Source: Planctomycetaceae bacterium (GTDB lineage: Bacteria; Planctomycetota; UBA1135; GCA-002686595). From it: a stretch of 6,460 nt of DNA. The translations under genes were made by a program, and so were the position numbers. The notes beneath the pieces were generated by a model. That model was not told the origin of the DNA, ran no database searches, and saw only the letters and a list, made by a program, of their open reading frames with translations. Below are positions 1 to 6,460 of this stretch, piece after piece. The stretch spans positions 1 through 6,460 of the forward strand of contig JABWBL010000199.1 in assembly GCA_013360535.1 (NCBI GenBank). The letters run 5' to 3'. How positions within the stretch are numbered: position 1 is the stretch's first letter; each line of letters starts with the position of its first letter.

Positions 1-3000
1 CACGGCCGCGAGCGCGCGCGCCGGGGCGCAGCGCTCGCGCGAGAGCTCGGCGTACAGCTTCGACATCGGCGCGTAGGCGCGGTCGCGGTACTCCGACACC
101 ATGCGGTCGGTGTTGAACTCCGCCGGGATCGTGGCGAGGCTGCGCAGCGCACGCTCCATCCAGCGCCGCGGAACGCCGTCGGCGTCGCGCTCGAAGAACA
201 GCGGCGCCAGCTCGCGCTGGAGCAGCTCGACCACGCTGCGGCTGTCGATCTCGTCCTGCAGCTCGGGGTTGGGCCAGACGCGGTCCTCGCCGATCGTCCA
301 GCCGTTGGTGCCGTCGTAGCCCTCGATCCACCAGCCGTCGGCGATCGACAGGTTGAGGCCGCCGTTGGCGGCGACCTTCATGCCCGAGGTGCCGCTCGCC
401 TCGAGCGTGCGGATCGGGTTGTTGAGCCACACGTCGACGCCCTGCACGAGCGCGCGCGCGAGCTCGATGTCGTAGTCCTCGAGGAAGAAGATGCGGCCGG
501 CGAAGTCCGGGCTGCGCGTGATCTCGACCACCTTGCGCAGGATCTTCTGGCCTTCGGTGTCGCGCGGGTGCGCCTTGCCGGCGAAGAAGATGCGCACGGG
601 GCGGCGCGGGTCGGTGAAGAGCGCCTTGAGGCGCTCGAGGTCGCGCAGGACGAGGTCCGCGCGCTTGTAGGGCGCGAAACGCCGGGCGAAACCGACGAGC
701 AGCGCGTCCGGTTCGAGGCCCTCGAGCAGCTTGGCGAGCAGCGCGGGGCTGTCGTGGCGGTCGACGAAGGCGCGCTCGATGCTGGCGCGCGCGTGGGCGA
801 GGAAGCGCGCGCGCAGCGCCGTGCGGGCGGCCCACAGGGCGCGCGGGTCGAGCTTCGCCGCCTTCTGGCGCACGTCGGCGCCGCGGATCGGCTCCGCGCC
901 GCCGCCGCACAGGCGCTGCAGCTCGGGATGCATCCAGCTGGAGAGGTGCACGCCGTTGGTGACCGAGCGCACGGGCACCTCGCTCTTGAGGAGCCGCGGC
1001 CAGTAGGGGCGCAGCAGGTCCTTCGAGACCTCGCCGTGGAGCTTGCTCACACCGTTGGTGAAGCCGGCGAAGCCCATCGCGAGGTAGGTCATGTTGAAGT
1101 TGGCGCGGTCCTCCTCGGCCTGTCCGAGCGAGAGGAAACGCTCCCACGTCACACCGAGCCACCCCTCGACGTCGGAGAAGTAGCGGCGCATCAGGTCCTC
1201 GCCGAAACGGTCGTGGCCCGCGGGCACCGGCGTGTGGGTCGTGAAGACCGTCGTCGAGCGCACCAGCTCGCGCGCCTCGTCGAACGTGAGCCCGTGGTCG
1301 CGGATCAGCTTGCCCGTGCGCGAGAGCACGAGGAACGCCGCATGGCCCTCGTTGATGTGGAACACGCTGGGCTCGACGCCCATCGTGCCGAGCAGCTTGA
1401 CGCCGCCGCGGCCGAGCACGAGCTCCTGGCGCAGGCGGTGCTCGTGGTCGCCGCCGTAGAGCTGCTGCGTGATCACGCGGTCTTCCGCGCGGTTCTTGTC
1501 GTAGTCGGCGTCGAGCAGGTACAGGTCGACACGGCCGACCTGCACGCGCCACGCGCGCAGGAAGAGCGTCGCGGAGGGCAGCTGGAGCTGCACTTCGAGC
1601 GGAGCGCCGTTCGAGTCGCGCACGAGCTCGACCGCGAGATTGCGCGGGTCGTTCTCGGCCGGCAGCGCCATCTGGTCGCCCGCGGCGGAGAGCTTCTGGC
1701 GCAGGTAACCCGCGTGATAGAAGAGGCCGACGGCGACGAGCGGCAGCCCGATGTCGCTCGCGGACTTGAGGTGGTCGCCGGCGAGGATGCCCAGACCGCC
1801 CGAGTAGACCTTGAGCGACTCGTGCAGGCCGAATTCCGCGCAGAAATAGGCCACCGGATGCTCGGCGGAGATCGCGCCCCAGGTCTGCGTGCCCTTCGAC
1901 GCCATGTAGCGGTCGAAGCGCGCGAGGACACGCTCGAGCTTCGCGACGTACTTCGCGTCGCGCGCGCGGGCCTCGAGGTCCTCGGGGAACACCATGCGCA
2001 AGAACAGCACCGGATTGTGGCCGCTCGAGTCCCAGCCCACCTGGCTGATTTCCTCGAACAGCGACGTGCCTTCCGGGTCCCAGCACCAGTAGACGTTGCG
2101 CGACAGGCGCTCGAGTCCGGCGAGCTCGCGCGGCAGCGTGGCCGAGACTTCGAACGGATACAGGCGCGGGCGCTTGCCTTCGACCGCCGGAGCGATCGCG
2201 AGCGGCACACGCGAACGGAAACGCGCCATCGGCTGGCCGTCGACGCGCGCCTTCGCGGCTTCGAGCGCTGCATCGAAGGCCGAGTAGTAGCGCTTGACGA
2301 GGTCCGACCACGCGGTGCGTTGCGCGGTGCGGCGGCAGGTCTCGACGACGCCCTTGCGACCGAGCTCAGCGGCGACGAACTCGTCGATCCAGCCCGCGAG
2401 CGTCGCGGTGCTCTTCACGTCGTCGATGCCCGCGCGATCGAGCAGCCAGACGCCGTCCTTGCGGCCGAGCTTCTCTGCGCGCGCCCACAGGCCGAAACCC
2501 GCGAGGTCGGTCGTCACCGTCGGCACGCCGACCGCGAGGCTCTCTTCGGGCGTGTAGCCCCACGGCTCGTAGAAACTGGGGAACAGCGAGAGGTCCGCCG
2601 TGCGCAGCACCGCCTCGTAGGGCAGGTCGAACAGGCCGTCCTTGGCGTGCAGGTAGATCGGCACCTGCACGAGCGTGACGCGCGAGCCCGCGGCGTTCGC
2701 GAGGCCCAGGCGCACCGCGGCCTTCTGGATCGGATCGTTGTCGGGATCGATCAGGTTGTGCGTGGAAACGCCGAGCGCTCCGCTGGCGGGCGCTTGTGGA
2801 TGTTCGAGCCGCTCGCGCAAGGCCTGCGCGACGCCGGACTGGCCAGCGGGAACCGCGAGCAGCGCGACGATCTCGCGCCCGGAGCGCGTGTTGCACTGCG
2901 CCAGCGCCTCGAGCAGCAGGTCGATGCCCTTGTTGTGGAACTCGTAGCGCCCCGAGAGCACGAGCAGCGCCGCGTTCGACACGTCGCGCCCGAGGAAACG

Positions 3001-3852
3001 CGACGCGAGCCGCAGCACACGCGCGCGCGCGTCGTCGCGCAGGACCGGACCCGCGAGCTCGTCGATCACCGACAGGTCGATGCCATTGGGGAGCAGCGGT
3101 TCCGCCTTGCGGCCGAGCAGGAGCTCCGCCTCGCGCGCGGTGATCTCGCTCACCGTCGTGAACACGTCGGCCTTCTGCGCGCAAGCCGCCTCCATCGAGT
3201 GCTTCGAGCGCACGCCGACGTCGCCCGCCGCGTCCTCGGGCTTGCGCCCCTTGAGGCCCTCCGCCGGCTCCGTGCCGCCGTGCGACAGGCTGCGCCCGAG
3301 GATCGTCGCGTGCGTCGTGAACACCGTGCCGATCGCCGGCAGCTTGTGCTTGAGGTAGAGCAGTCCAGAGCCCGTCATCCACTCGTGGAATTGCGCGACG
3401 GCGAAGCCGGTGGTGCGCGAGACGCGCTCCTGGCACCAGCGCTCGATCACCATCGCGGCGGCCCAGCCGAAGATCACCGGCTCGTCGTAGTCCCAGCCGC
3501 CCGTGATCGAGTCGACGCCGTGCACCGACCAAAGCTCCGACAGGATGTCGTTCTTCTTGCCGTACAGCCCCGTGAATTCGACCAGGATCACCAGCGGACG
3601 GCCCGGGATCTTCCAGCGTCCGACGCGCACGGGAACACCGAGCGCGCGGCAGCTCTCGACGAACGCCTCGTGGCCGCTCTCCTCCTCGAACACGTCGCCG
3701 GACTCGCGCCGGCCGAGCAACCACGGCCCGATGGCCACGTAGTCGTCGCCGAAGCGCTCGACGAGCGTCTTGGCCTTGGTCGAGATGACGGTGTGGATCC
3801 CGCCGACCTTGTTGCAGACTTCCCAGCTGACTTCGAAGAGAGTGAACGTCAC
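1..3852 (-). CDS. GT3 glycogen synthase fused to GT35 alpha-glucan phosphorylase (C-terminus outside window)
   Basis: This is a bifunctional storage-glucan enzyme, presumably cytosolic. The first half should add glucose from UDP-glucose to the non-reducing ends of alpha-1,4-glucan; the second should release glucose-1-phosphate by PLP-dependent phosphorolysis. All 1284 codons from the GTG at 3852 to the left edge are open. GT3 half, about 1-535: EVSWEVCNKVGGIHTV (7-22), FHEWMTGSGL (155-164), VFTTHATILGR (177-187), VFTTVSEITAREAE (230-243), LLPNGIDL (253-260), SGRYEFHNKG (300-309), and YEPWGYTPEE (428-437) with the retaining-enzyme Glu pair E429/E437. A linker runs about 536-564. The phosphorylase half starts with a DUF3417-like segment, NVYWCWDPEGTSLFEE (586-601), then EFGLHESLKVYSGGLG (673-688), HINEGHAAF (832-840), THTPVPAGHDRF (872-883), GFARRFAPYKR (1054-1064), and EASGTSGMK (1151-1159) with PLP lysine K1159, followed by DGWWIEGY (1172-1179). 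The usual C-terminal segment, perhaps 100-150 residues, lies outside. The start is set by the GT3 N-terminal motif; GTG overlaps the upstream stop. Upstream in-frame codons encode no homologous sequence. Confidence 0.95.
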   Translation of the reverse strand, partial: MTFTLFEVSWEVCNKVGGIHTVISTKAKTLVERFGDDYVAIGPWLLGRRESGDVFEEESGHEAFVESCRALGVPVRVGRWKIPGRPLVILVEFTGLYGKKNDILSELWSVHGVDSITGGWDYDEPVIFGWAAAMVIERWCQERVSRTTGFAVAQFHEWMTGSGLLYLKHKLPAIGTVFTTHATILGRSLSHGGTEPAEGLKGRKPEDAAGDVGVRSKHSMEAACAQKADVFTTVSEITAREAELLLGRKAEPLLPNGIDLSVIDELAGPVLRDDARARVLRLASRFLGRDVSNAALLVLSGRYEFHNKGIDLLLEALAQCNTRSGREIVALLAVPAGQSGVAQALRERLEHPQAPASGALGVSTHNLIDPDNDPIQKAAVRLGLANAAGSRVTLVQVPIYLHAKDGLFDLPYEAVLRTADLSLFPSFYEPWGYTPEESLAVGVPTVTTDLAGFGLWARAEKLGRKDGVWLLDRAGIDDVKSTATLAGWIDEFVAAELGRKGVVETCRRTAQRTAWSDLVKRYYSAFDAALEAAKARVDGQPMARFRSRVPLAIAPAVEGKRPRLYPFEVSATLPRELAGLERLSRNVYWCWDPEGTSLFEEISQVGWDSSGHNPVLFLRMVFPEDLEARARDAKYVAKLERVLARFDRYMASKGTQTWGAISAEHPVAYFCAEFGLHESLKVYSGGLGILAGDHLKSASDIGLPLVAVGLFYHAGYLRQKLSAAGDQMALPAENDPRNLAVELVRDSNGAPLEVQLQLPSATLFLRAWRVQVGRVDLYLLDADYDKNRAEDRVITQQLYGGDHEHRLRQELVLGRGGVKLLGTMGVEPSVFHINEGHAAFLVLSRTGKLIRDHGLTFDEARELVRSTTVFTTHTPVPAGHDRFGEDLMRRYFSDVEGWLGVTWERFLSLGQAEEDRANFNMTYLAMGFAGFTNGVSKLHGEVSKDLLRPYWPRLLKSEVPVRSVTNGVHLSSWMHPELQRLCGGGAEPIRGADVRQKAAKLDPRALWAARTALRARFLAHARASIERAFVDRHDSPALLAKLLEGLEPDALLVGFARRFAPYKRADLVLRDLERLKALFTDPRRPVRIFFAGKAHPRDTEGQKILRKVVEITRSPDFAGRIFFLEDYDIELARALVQGVDVWLNNPIRTLEASGTSGMKVAANGGLNLSIADGWWIEGYDGTNGWTIGEDRVWPNPELQDEIDSRSVVELLQRELAPLFFERDADGVPRRWMERALRSLATIPAEFNTDRMVSEYRDRAYAPMSKLYAELSRERCAPARALAAV
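3849..3852 (-). promoter_or_regulatory. GTGA stop/start overlap (translational coupling)
   Basis: On the minus strand the GH57 stop TGA (3851-3849) shares two bases with the GTG start of the synthase-phosphorylase (3852-3850). The 20 bases before the GTG lie inside the GH57 tail and contain no purine-rich Shine-Dalgarno sequence. This arrangement typically implies termination-reinitiation, so expression of the two enzymes would be linked. The overlap is seen directly; the coupling is inferred. Confidence 0.75.
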
Positions 3853-5258
3853 GGTTTGGCGGTGCGGCGCCGGGCCTTCGGCTTGGCGCTGCGGGGCTTC
3901 TTGGCAGAGGACTTGGGAGCGGCGGCCTTCGCACGACGGGGCTTGCGCTTCCCACGCGGCTTGCGCTCGCGCGTGGAATCGCCGGCCTCGCCGCTCGTGG
4001 GCTTGCGTCGGGTCTGGGAACGCCTCTCTCTCGGACGATCGCCGTCGGAGCTTGAGAGCGCGGCCAGTCGGGCACGCACGTCGCGGGAGAGGTCGTCGAA
4101 CACGTTCATGAACGAGATGAACGCGTCGTGGGGGGTGGCATAGGGGCTGAAGTACTTGTGCACGTCCCCGTCGGAGAACCACTTCGTGCACATGTAGTAG
4201 ACGTGGTCGGAAGTCGAGAGCCGCTGCCACTTGGCGTAGGGGCCGTCGTCACCGGCTTCCGCGAGGCGGCGCACGGCCGGGAGCAGGCCGTAGAGCGCCT
4301 CGTGCGCGGCTTTCTGCATCGGGTTGCCAAGCCAGGCGGTCAGGTCGCGCTCGGCGTCGGCCCAGCTGGTCGGGCGCGGGATGTCGAGGCGCGCCACGGG
4401 GTCGAGCTCGGTCGCGATCTCCGAAGGAGTGCGGAATTGCAGCGCGCCGGTCGCGAGGCAGGCGGCCGGGAGCTTCTGCATGAAGCGGAAGATGCCCGTC
4501 TCCTCCCACTGGTGCTCGCCGAACGTCTCGTAGTCCATGAACAGGCCGACGAAGCGCTCGCGCGTGCCCAGCGCCGCGAGCCAGCCCGCGAAGCGCTCCG
4601 GCGAGAGCGGGTACTCGGGCCATTCCTTGTTCGAGAACCGGAAGGCGATGTCGTCGGAGTACTTGTAGGAGCGCAGGAGCAGCTTGATGCGCTCGCAGCC
4701 CTCCGGACGGTACACGCGGTGCGGGCTGCGCCAGCCGAGCAGCTGGTCGGCGCCCTCGCCGAGGATCGCGGTGAAGCCGAGCTCTTCCGCGCGCCGCGCG
4801 ATCTCGTTGGTGATCACGAGCTCGGTGTTGCGGAAGGTCGTCGGGCGGCGGCCGAAGAGCTTCTCGATGCGCGCCGCCTGCGCGAGCACCTGCCGGTCGA
4901 ACTCCTCGAGCGACACGAGCGCCGAGAGCGAGTGGTGCGAGGTCTCGCCGAGGAACTCGACGCAGCCGGTCTTCGCCAGCGCCTGGAAGCTCTCGATCAC
5001 CTCCGGCACCCAGCGCTCGAACTGGTCGAGGGCCGCGCCCGAGATCGAGTACGCGATGCGGAAGCGCTTGCCCGAGGCCTTGATGCACTCGAGCATCTGC
5101 CGGTTCATCGGCAGGTAGCACTTCTGCGCCACGCGGCGCACGATGCGCGCGTTCTCGGCGTCGTCGAACCACTCCTGCCCCGCGCCGATGTCGAAGAACG
5201 TGAAGTGCCTCAGGCGCCACGGCTGGTGCACCTGGAAATAGAAGACGACGGAGCGCAT
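3849..5258 (-). CDS. GH57 family alpha-glucan hydrolase/transferase with Lys/Arg-rich C-terminal tail
   Basis: This 469-residue glycoside hydrolase family 57 protein (alpha-amylase, 4-alpha-glucanotransferase or branching type) probably trims, transfers or branches alpha-glucan chains in the cytosol. I see no signal peptide. GH57 motifs occur in order: FYFQVHQPWRL (6-16); EFLGETSHHSL (101-111); FRNTELVI (142-149), where E146 fits the catalytic nucleophile; and GLFMDYETFGEHQW (238-251), where D242 fits the acid/base. The catalytic part ends near residue 400, close to the usual size of the short GH57 group whose proteins begin with the HQP motif. Residues 401-469 form an extra tail with about 27 Lys/Arg in 69 residues. 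The start at 5258 was chosen because the family's opening strand follows directly; the longer in-frame extension to 5378 would overlap the preceding gene and reads as low-complexity Arg/Ala. No Shine-Dalgarno is visible. The gene lies 46 bp after the glycosyltransferase and overlaps the next gene. The exact reaction cannot be told from sequence. Confidence 0.93.
   Translation of the reverse strand: MRSVVFYFQVHQPWRLRHFTFFDIGAGQEWFDDAENARIVRRVAQKCYLPMNRQMLECIKASGKRFRIAYSISGAALDQFERWVPEVIESFQALAKTGCVEFLGETSHHSLSALVSLEEFDRQVLAQAARIEKLFGRRPTTFRNTELVITNEIARRAEELGFTAILGEGADQLLGWRSPHRVYRPEGCERIKLLLRSYKYSDDIAFRFSNKEWPEYPLSPERFAGWLAALGTRERFVGLFMDYETFGEHQWEETGIFRFMQKLPAACLATGALQFRTPSEIATELDPVARLDIPRPTSWADAERDLTAWLGNPMQKAAHEALYGLLPAVRRLAEAGDDGPYAKWQRLSTSDHVYYMCTKWFSDGDVHKYFSPYATPHDAFISFMNVFDDLSRDVRARLAALSSSDGDRPRERRSQTRRKPTSGEAGDSTRERKPRGKRKPRRAKAAAPKSSAKKPRSAKPKARRRTAKP
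3852..4058 (-). other. Segment encoding the basic low-complexity tail of the GH57 protein
   Basis: This segment encodes GH57 residues 401-469. About 27 of 69 residues are Lys or Arg, rising to 19 of the last 39, mixed with Ala, Pro and Ser and almost without aromatic or large hydrophobic residues apart from a leading Leu. Short AKP/KKP/RRK-type units recur irregularly, as in histone H1-like tails of G+C-rich bacteria. It is predicted to be disordered and strongly cationic. It follows the end of the GH57 catalytic homology and is not part of the catalytic fold. A role in binding a polyanion, or in tethering to partners or the glucan granule, is inference. Confidence 0.8.
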
Positions 5259-5304
5259 CGGGGCCGGCGCAGCATAGAGAGCGCCGTGGGCCGTTTCGAG
5301 GGCG
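5259..5304 (-). other. 46-bp intergenic spacer with small GC hairpin
   Basis: This is the only non-coding gap in the window, between the glycosyltransferase stop and the GH57 start. It holds a perfect 6-bp inverted repeat, CGGCGC (5265-5270) and GCGCCG (5281-5286), around a 10-base loop. No T-run follows on the minus strand, so it is not a canonical intrinsic terminator. No Shine-Dalgarno or promoter-like boxes are apparent. A 6-bp GC stem may be chance in such DNA. Confidence 0.3.
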
Positions 5305-6460
5305 CTAGCGCGCGCGTTCCGGCGCCGAGCCGGTCGTTCCCGCGACCTCGCCGTACACACGCTTGAGCGCGGCCGCACGCTCGTCCCAGCTCATCGCGCG
5401 CACCTCGTCGCGGCCCTCGGCCAGCAGGTGGTCCTTGAGCGAAGGGAACTTCAGCAGCGCGAGGATCTTGTTGGCGATTTCCTGCACGTCCCAGAAATCG
5501 ACCTTGAGCGCATTGCGCAGCACTTCCGACACGCCGCTCTGGCGCGAGACGATCACGGGCACGTCGAGCGCGAGCGCCTCGAGCGGCGAGATGCCGAAGG
5601 GCTCCGAGACCGAGGGCATCACGTAGATGTCGGCCATCGAGTAGATGCGCTCGACGTCGGCGCCCTTGAGGAAGCCGGTGAAATGCACGTGGCGCGCGAG
5701 GCCCATGCGCGCCGCGCGCTCGATCATCTTCGGCAGCATGTCGCCGGAGCCGACCATCACGAACTTGACGTTCGGCTCGACCTTGACGACGCGTGCGGCG
5801 GCCTCGAGGAAGTAGTCGGGGCCCTTCTGGTACGTGACGCGGCCGAGGAACAGCACGACGGGCTCCTCGATGCGCTTCGTGCCGCCGGTCGAGCGCTCCT
5901 GCTCGCCCTTGGTCACCGCGTTGTGCACGACGCGCAGCTTCGCCTCGTCGACGCGGTAGTTCTTGCGCAGCACCGAGCCCGTGTAGTGGCTGACGCACAC
6001 GACGCGGTCGGCGCTGTCGAGGCCGAGCTGCTCGAGGTCGCGGATGCGCGTGTCGGGCTTGTCGCCGGAGCGGTCGAACTCGCAGGCATGCACGTGGGCG
6101 ACCAGCGGGCGACCGAGCGTGCGCGCGGCGGCGACGCCGGCGGGGAAGGTCATCCAGTCGTGCGCGTGGACGAGATCGAAGCGCTCGCGCCGCACGAGCG
6201 CCTCGACGCAGCGTGCGTAGCGCTCGACCTCGGCGAACAGGTCCGGTCCGTATTTCCCGGTGAATTCGTACTTGCGGCGCTCCCGGCGGCGCACCGGGAC
6301 ACGCTCGAGGACACGCTCGACGCGGTCGGGCGTGCGCACGGCGCGGGTCGTGGTCTCGAGCTCGAGCTGGGTGCCGACGTGGACGGGGCTCGCACGCTCG
6401 CGCAGGGACTCGAGCCACTCGCGCAACGCGCTCGGGGTCGCGTAGGCCGAAGGTGCGGGC
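5305..6460 (-). CDS. GT4-like glycosyltransferase, glycogen synthase-type (N-terminus outside window)
   Basis: This is a retaining GT-B glycosyltransferase, probably using a nucleotide-glucose donor in alpha-glucan synthesis. The frame is open through the right edge (last full codon at 6457-6459); 384 codons are visible before the TAG at 5305-5307. The TTG at 6424-6426 could be read as a start, but the conserved upstream frame shows the protein is cut by the window edge. Roughly 80-110 residues are probably missing, including the N-terminal glycine-rich loop. Numbering from that TTG: VHAHDWMTFPAG (86-97); HVHACEFDRSG (111-121); DRVVCVSHYTG (140-150); VVHNAV (166-171); FLGRVTYQKGPDYFLEAA (193-210) with the phosphate-binding Arg196 and Lys201; FVMVGSGDM (222-230); HFTGFLKGADVERIYSMADI (248-267); and SEPFGISPLEAL (274-285) with the E-x7-E pair E275/E283. 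The family resembles the transferases paired with GH57 enzymes in Bacteroidetes glycogen loci (from memory). Acceptor and donor are not determined; a GT4 acting on another polymer is the main alternative. Confidence 0.9.
   Translation of the reverse strand, partial: PAPSAYATPSALREWLESLRERASPVHVGTQLELETTTRAVRTPDRVERVLERVPVRRRERRKYEFTGKYGPDLFAEVERYARCVEALVRRERFDLVHAHDWMTFPAGVAAARTLGRPLVAHVHACEFDRSGDKPDTRIRDLEQLGLDSADRVVCVSHYTGSVLRKNYRVDEAKLRVVHNAVTKGEQERSTGGTKRIEEPVVLFLGRVTYQKGPDYFLEAAARVVKVEPNVKFVMVGSGDMLPKMIERAARMGLARHVHFTGFLKGADVERIYSMADIYVMPSVSEPFGISPLEALALDVPVIVSRQSGVSEVLRNALKVDFWDVQEIANKILALLKFPSLKDHLLAEGRDEVRAMSWDERAAALKRVYGEVAGTTGSAPERAR

Noticed and set aside
1473..2273. Minus-strand ORF of 266 codons, Arg/Ser-rich
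   Set aside because: It is a shadow frame of the phosphorylase half; the Ser/Arg/Thr richness results from reading G+C-rich codons out of frame.
2366..4075. Minus-strand ORF of 569 codons overlapping the synthase part
   Set aside because: It is an out-of-frame shadow of the fusion gene, rich in Arg, Ala and Pro; the overlapping frame holds all GT3 motifs.
568..4143. Plus-strand ORF of 1191 codons
   Set aside because: It is the exact antisense register of the GT3-GT35 gene and exists because that gene lacks TTA, CTA and TCA codons. Its translation is Arg/Glu/Ala/Val-rich with no recognisable motif, whereas the minus strand carries multiple catalytic motifs.
4249..5220. Minus-strand ORF of 323 codons within the GH57 gene
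   Set aside because: It is a shifted-frame shadow; the GH57 catalytic motifs are all in the other frame.
5265..5286. Intrinsic terminator between the glycosyltransferase and GH57 genes
   Set aside because: The stem is only 6 bp and no T-run follows it on the minus strand.
4128..5366. Plus-strand ORF of 412 codons
   Set aside because: It is the antisense mirror of the GH57 gene, with low-complexity composition and no motifs.
5259..5378. N-terminal extension of the GH57 protein from an ATG at 5378
   Set aside because: It would add 40 Arg/Ala-rich residues ahead of the typical opening strand and overlap the end of the glycosyltransferase gene by about 70 bp.
5210..6418. Minus-strand ORF of 402 codons overlapping the glycosyltransferase
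   Set aside because: It is a frame-shifted reading of the GT4-like gene. Its product is Arg/Ala/Pro-rich without glycosyltransferase motifs.

Overview
The window is a compact, strongly G+C-rich stretch of bacterial chromosome with nearly all wobble positions G or C. It is filled by three genes that all read on the minus strand. In transcription order (right to left) they are: a family-4-like glycosyltransferase cut off at its N-terminus by the right edge (5305-6460); a GH57 alpha-glucan hydrolase/transferase with an unusual basic tail (3849-5258); and a very long protein that joins a eukaryote-type GT3 glycogen synthase to a GT35 alpha-glucan phosphorylase and is cut off at its C-terminus by the left edge (1-3852). 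No RNA genes, mobile elements, CRISPR arrays or sizeable repeats are visible.

The last gene is the main content. I translated minus-strand codons 3852 down to 1 line by line and found 1284 consecutive sense codons. Residues 1 to about 535 carry the GT3 signature motifs. After a linker of about 20-30 residues, the rest carries the DUF3417-type phosphorylase motifs, including the pyridoxal-phosphate lysine (Lys1159). The chain that builds an alpha-1,4-glucan from UDP-glucose is therefore fused to the one that degrades it by phosphorolysis. From memory, GT3-GT35 fusions and GT4/GH57 pairs occur in Bacteroidetes glycogen loci and some other phyla, so the parts are known. A single cluster with all three, in a very G+C-rich genome, is less ordinary.

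The layout suggests one operon for storage glucan (glycogen) turnover. The GT4 gene and the GH57 gene are 46 bp apart. The GH57 stop and the fusion start overlap in a GTGA tetranucleotide. In the inferred division of labour, the GT3 half elongates chains, the GH57 enzyme remodels or cleaves them, the GT35 half releases glucose-1-phosphate, and the GT4 enzyme provides a second chain-forming or priming activity. The promoter and first gene(s) lie right of the window; the end of the fusion gene lies left of it.

The host cannot be fixed from this window. The composition and the Lys/Arg/Ala/Pro-rich tail fit G+C-rich Gram-negative lineages such as Planctomycetota, Myxococcota or Gemmatimonadota, but this is a guess. 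The same composition makes long false ORFs on the plus strand; these are rejected below.
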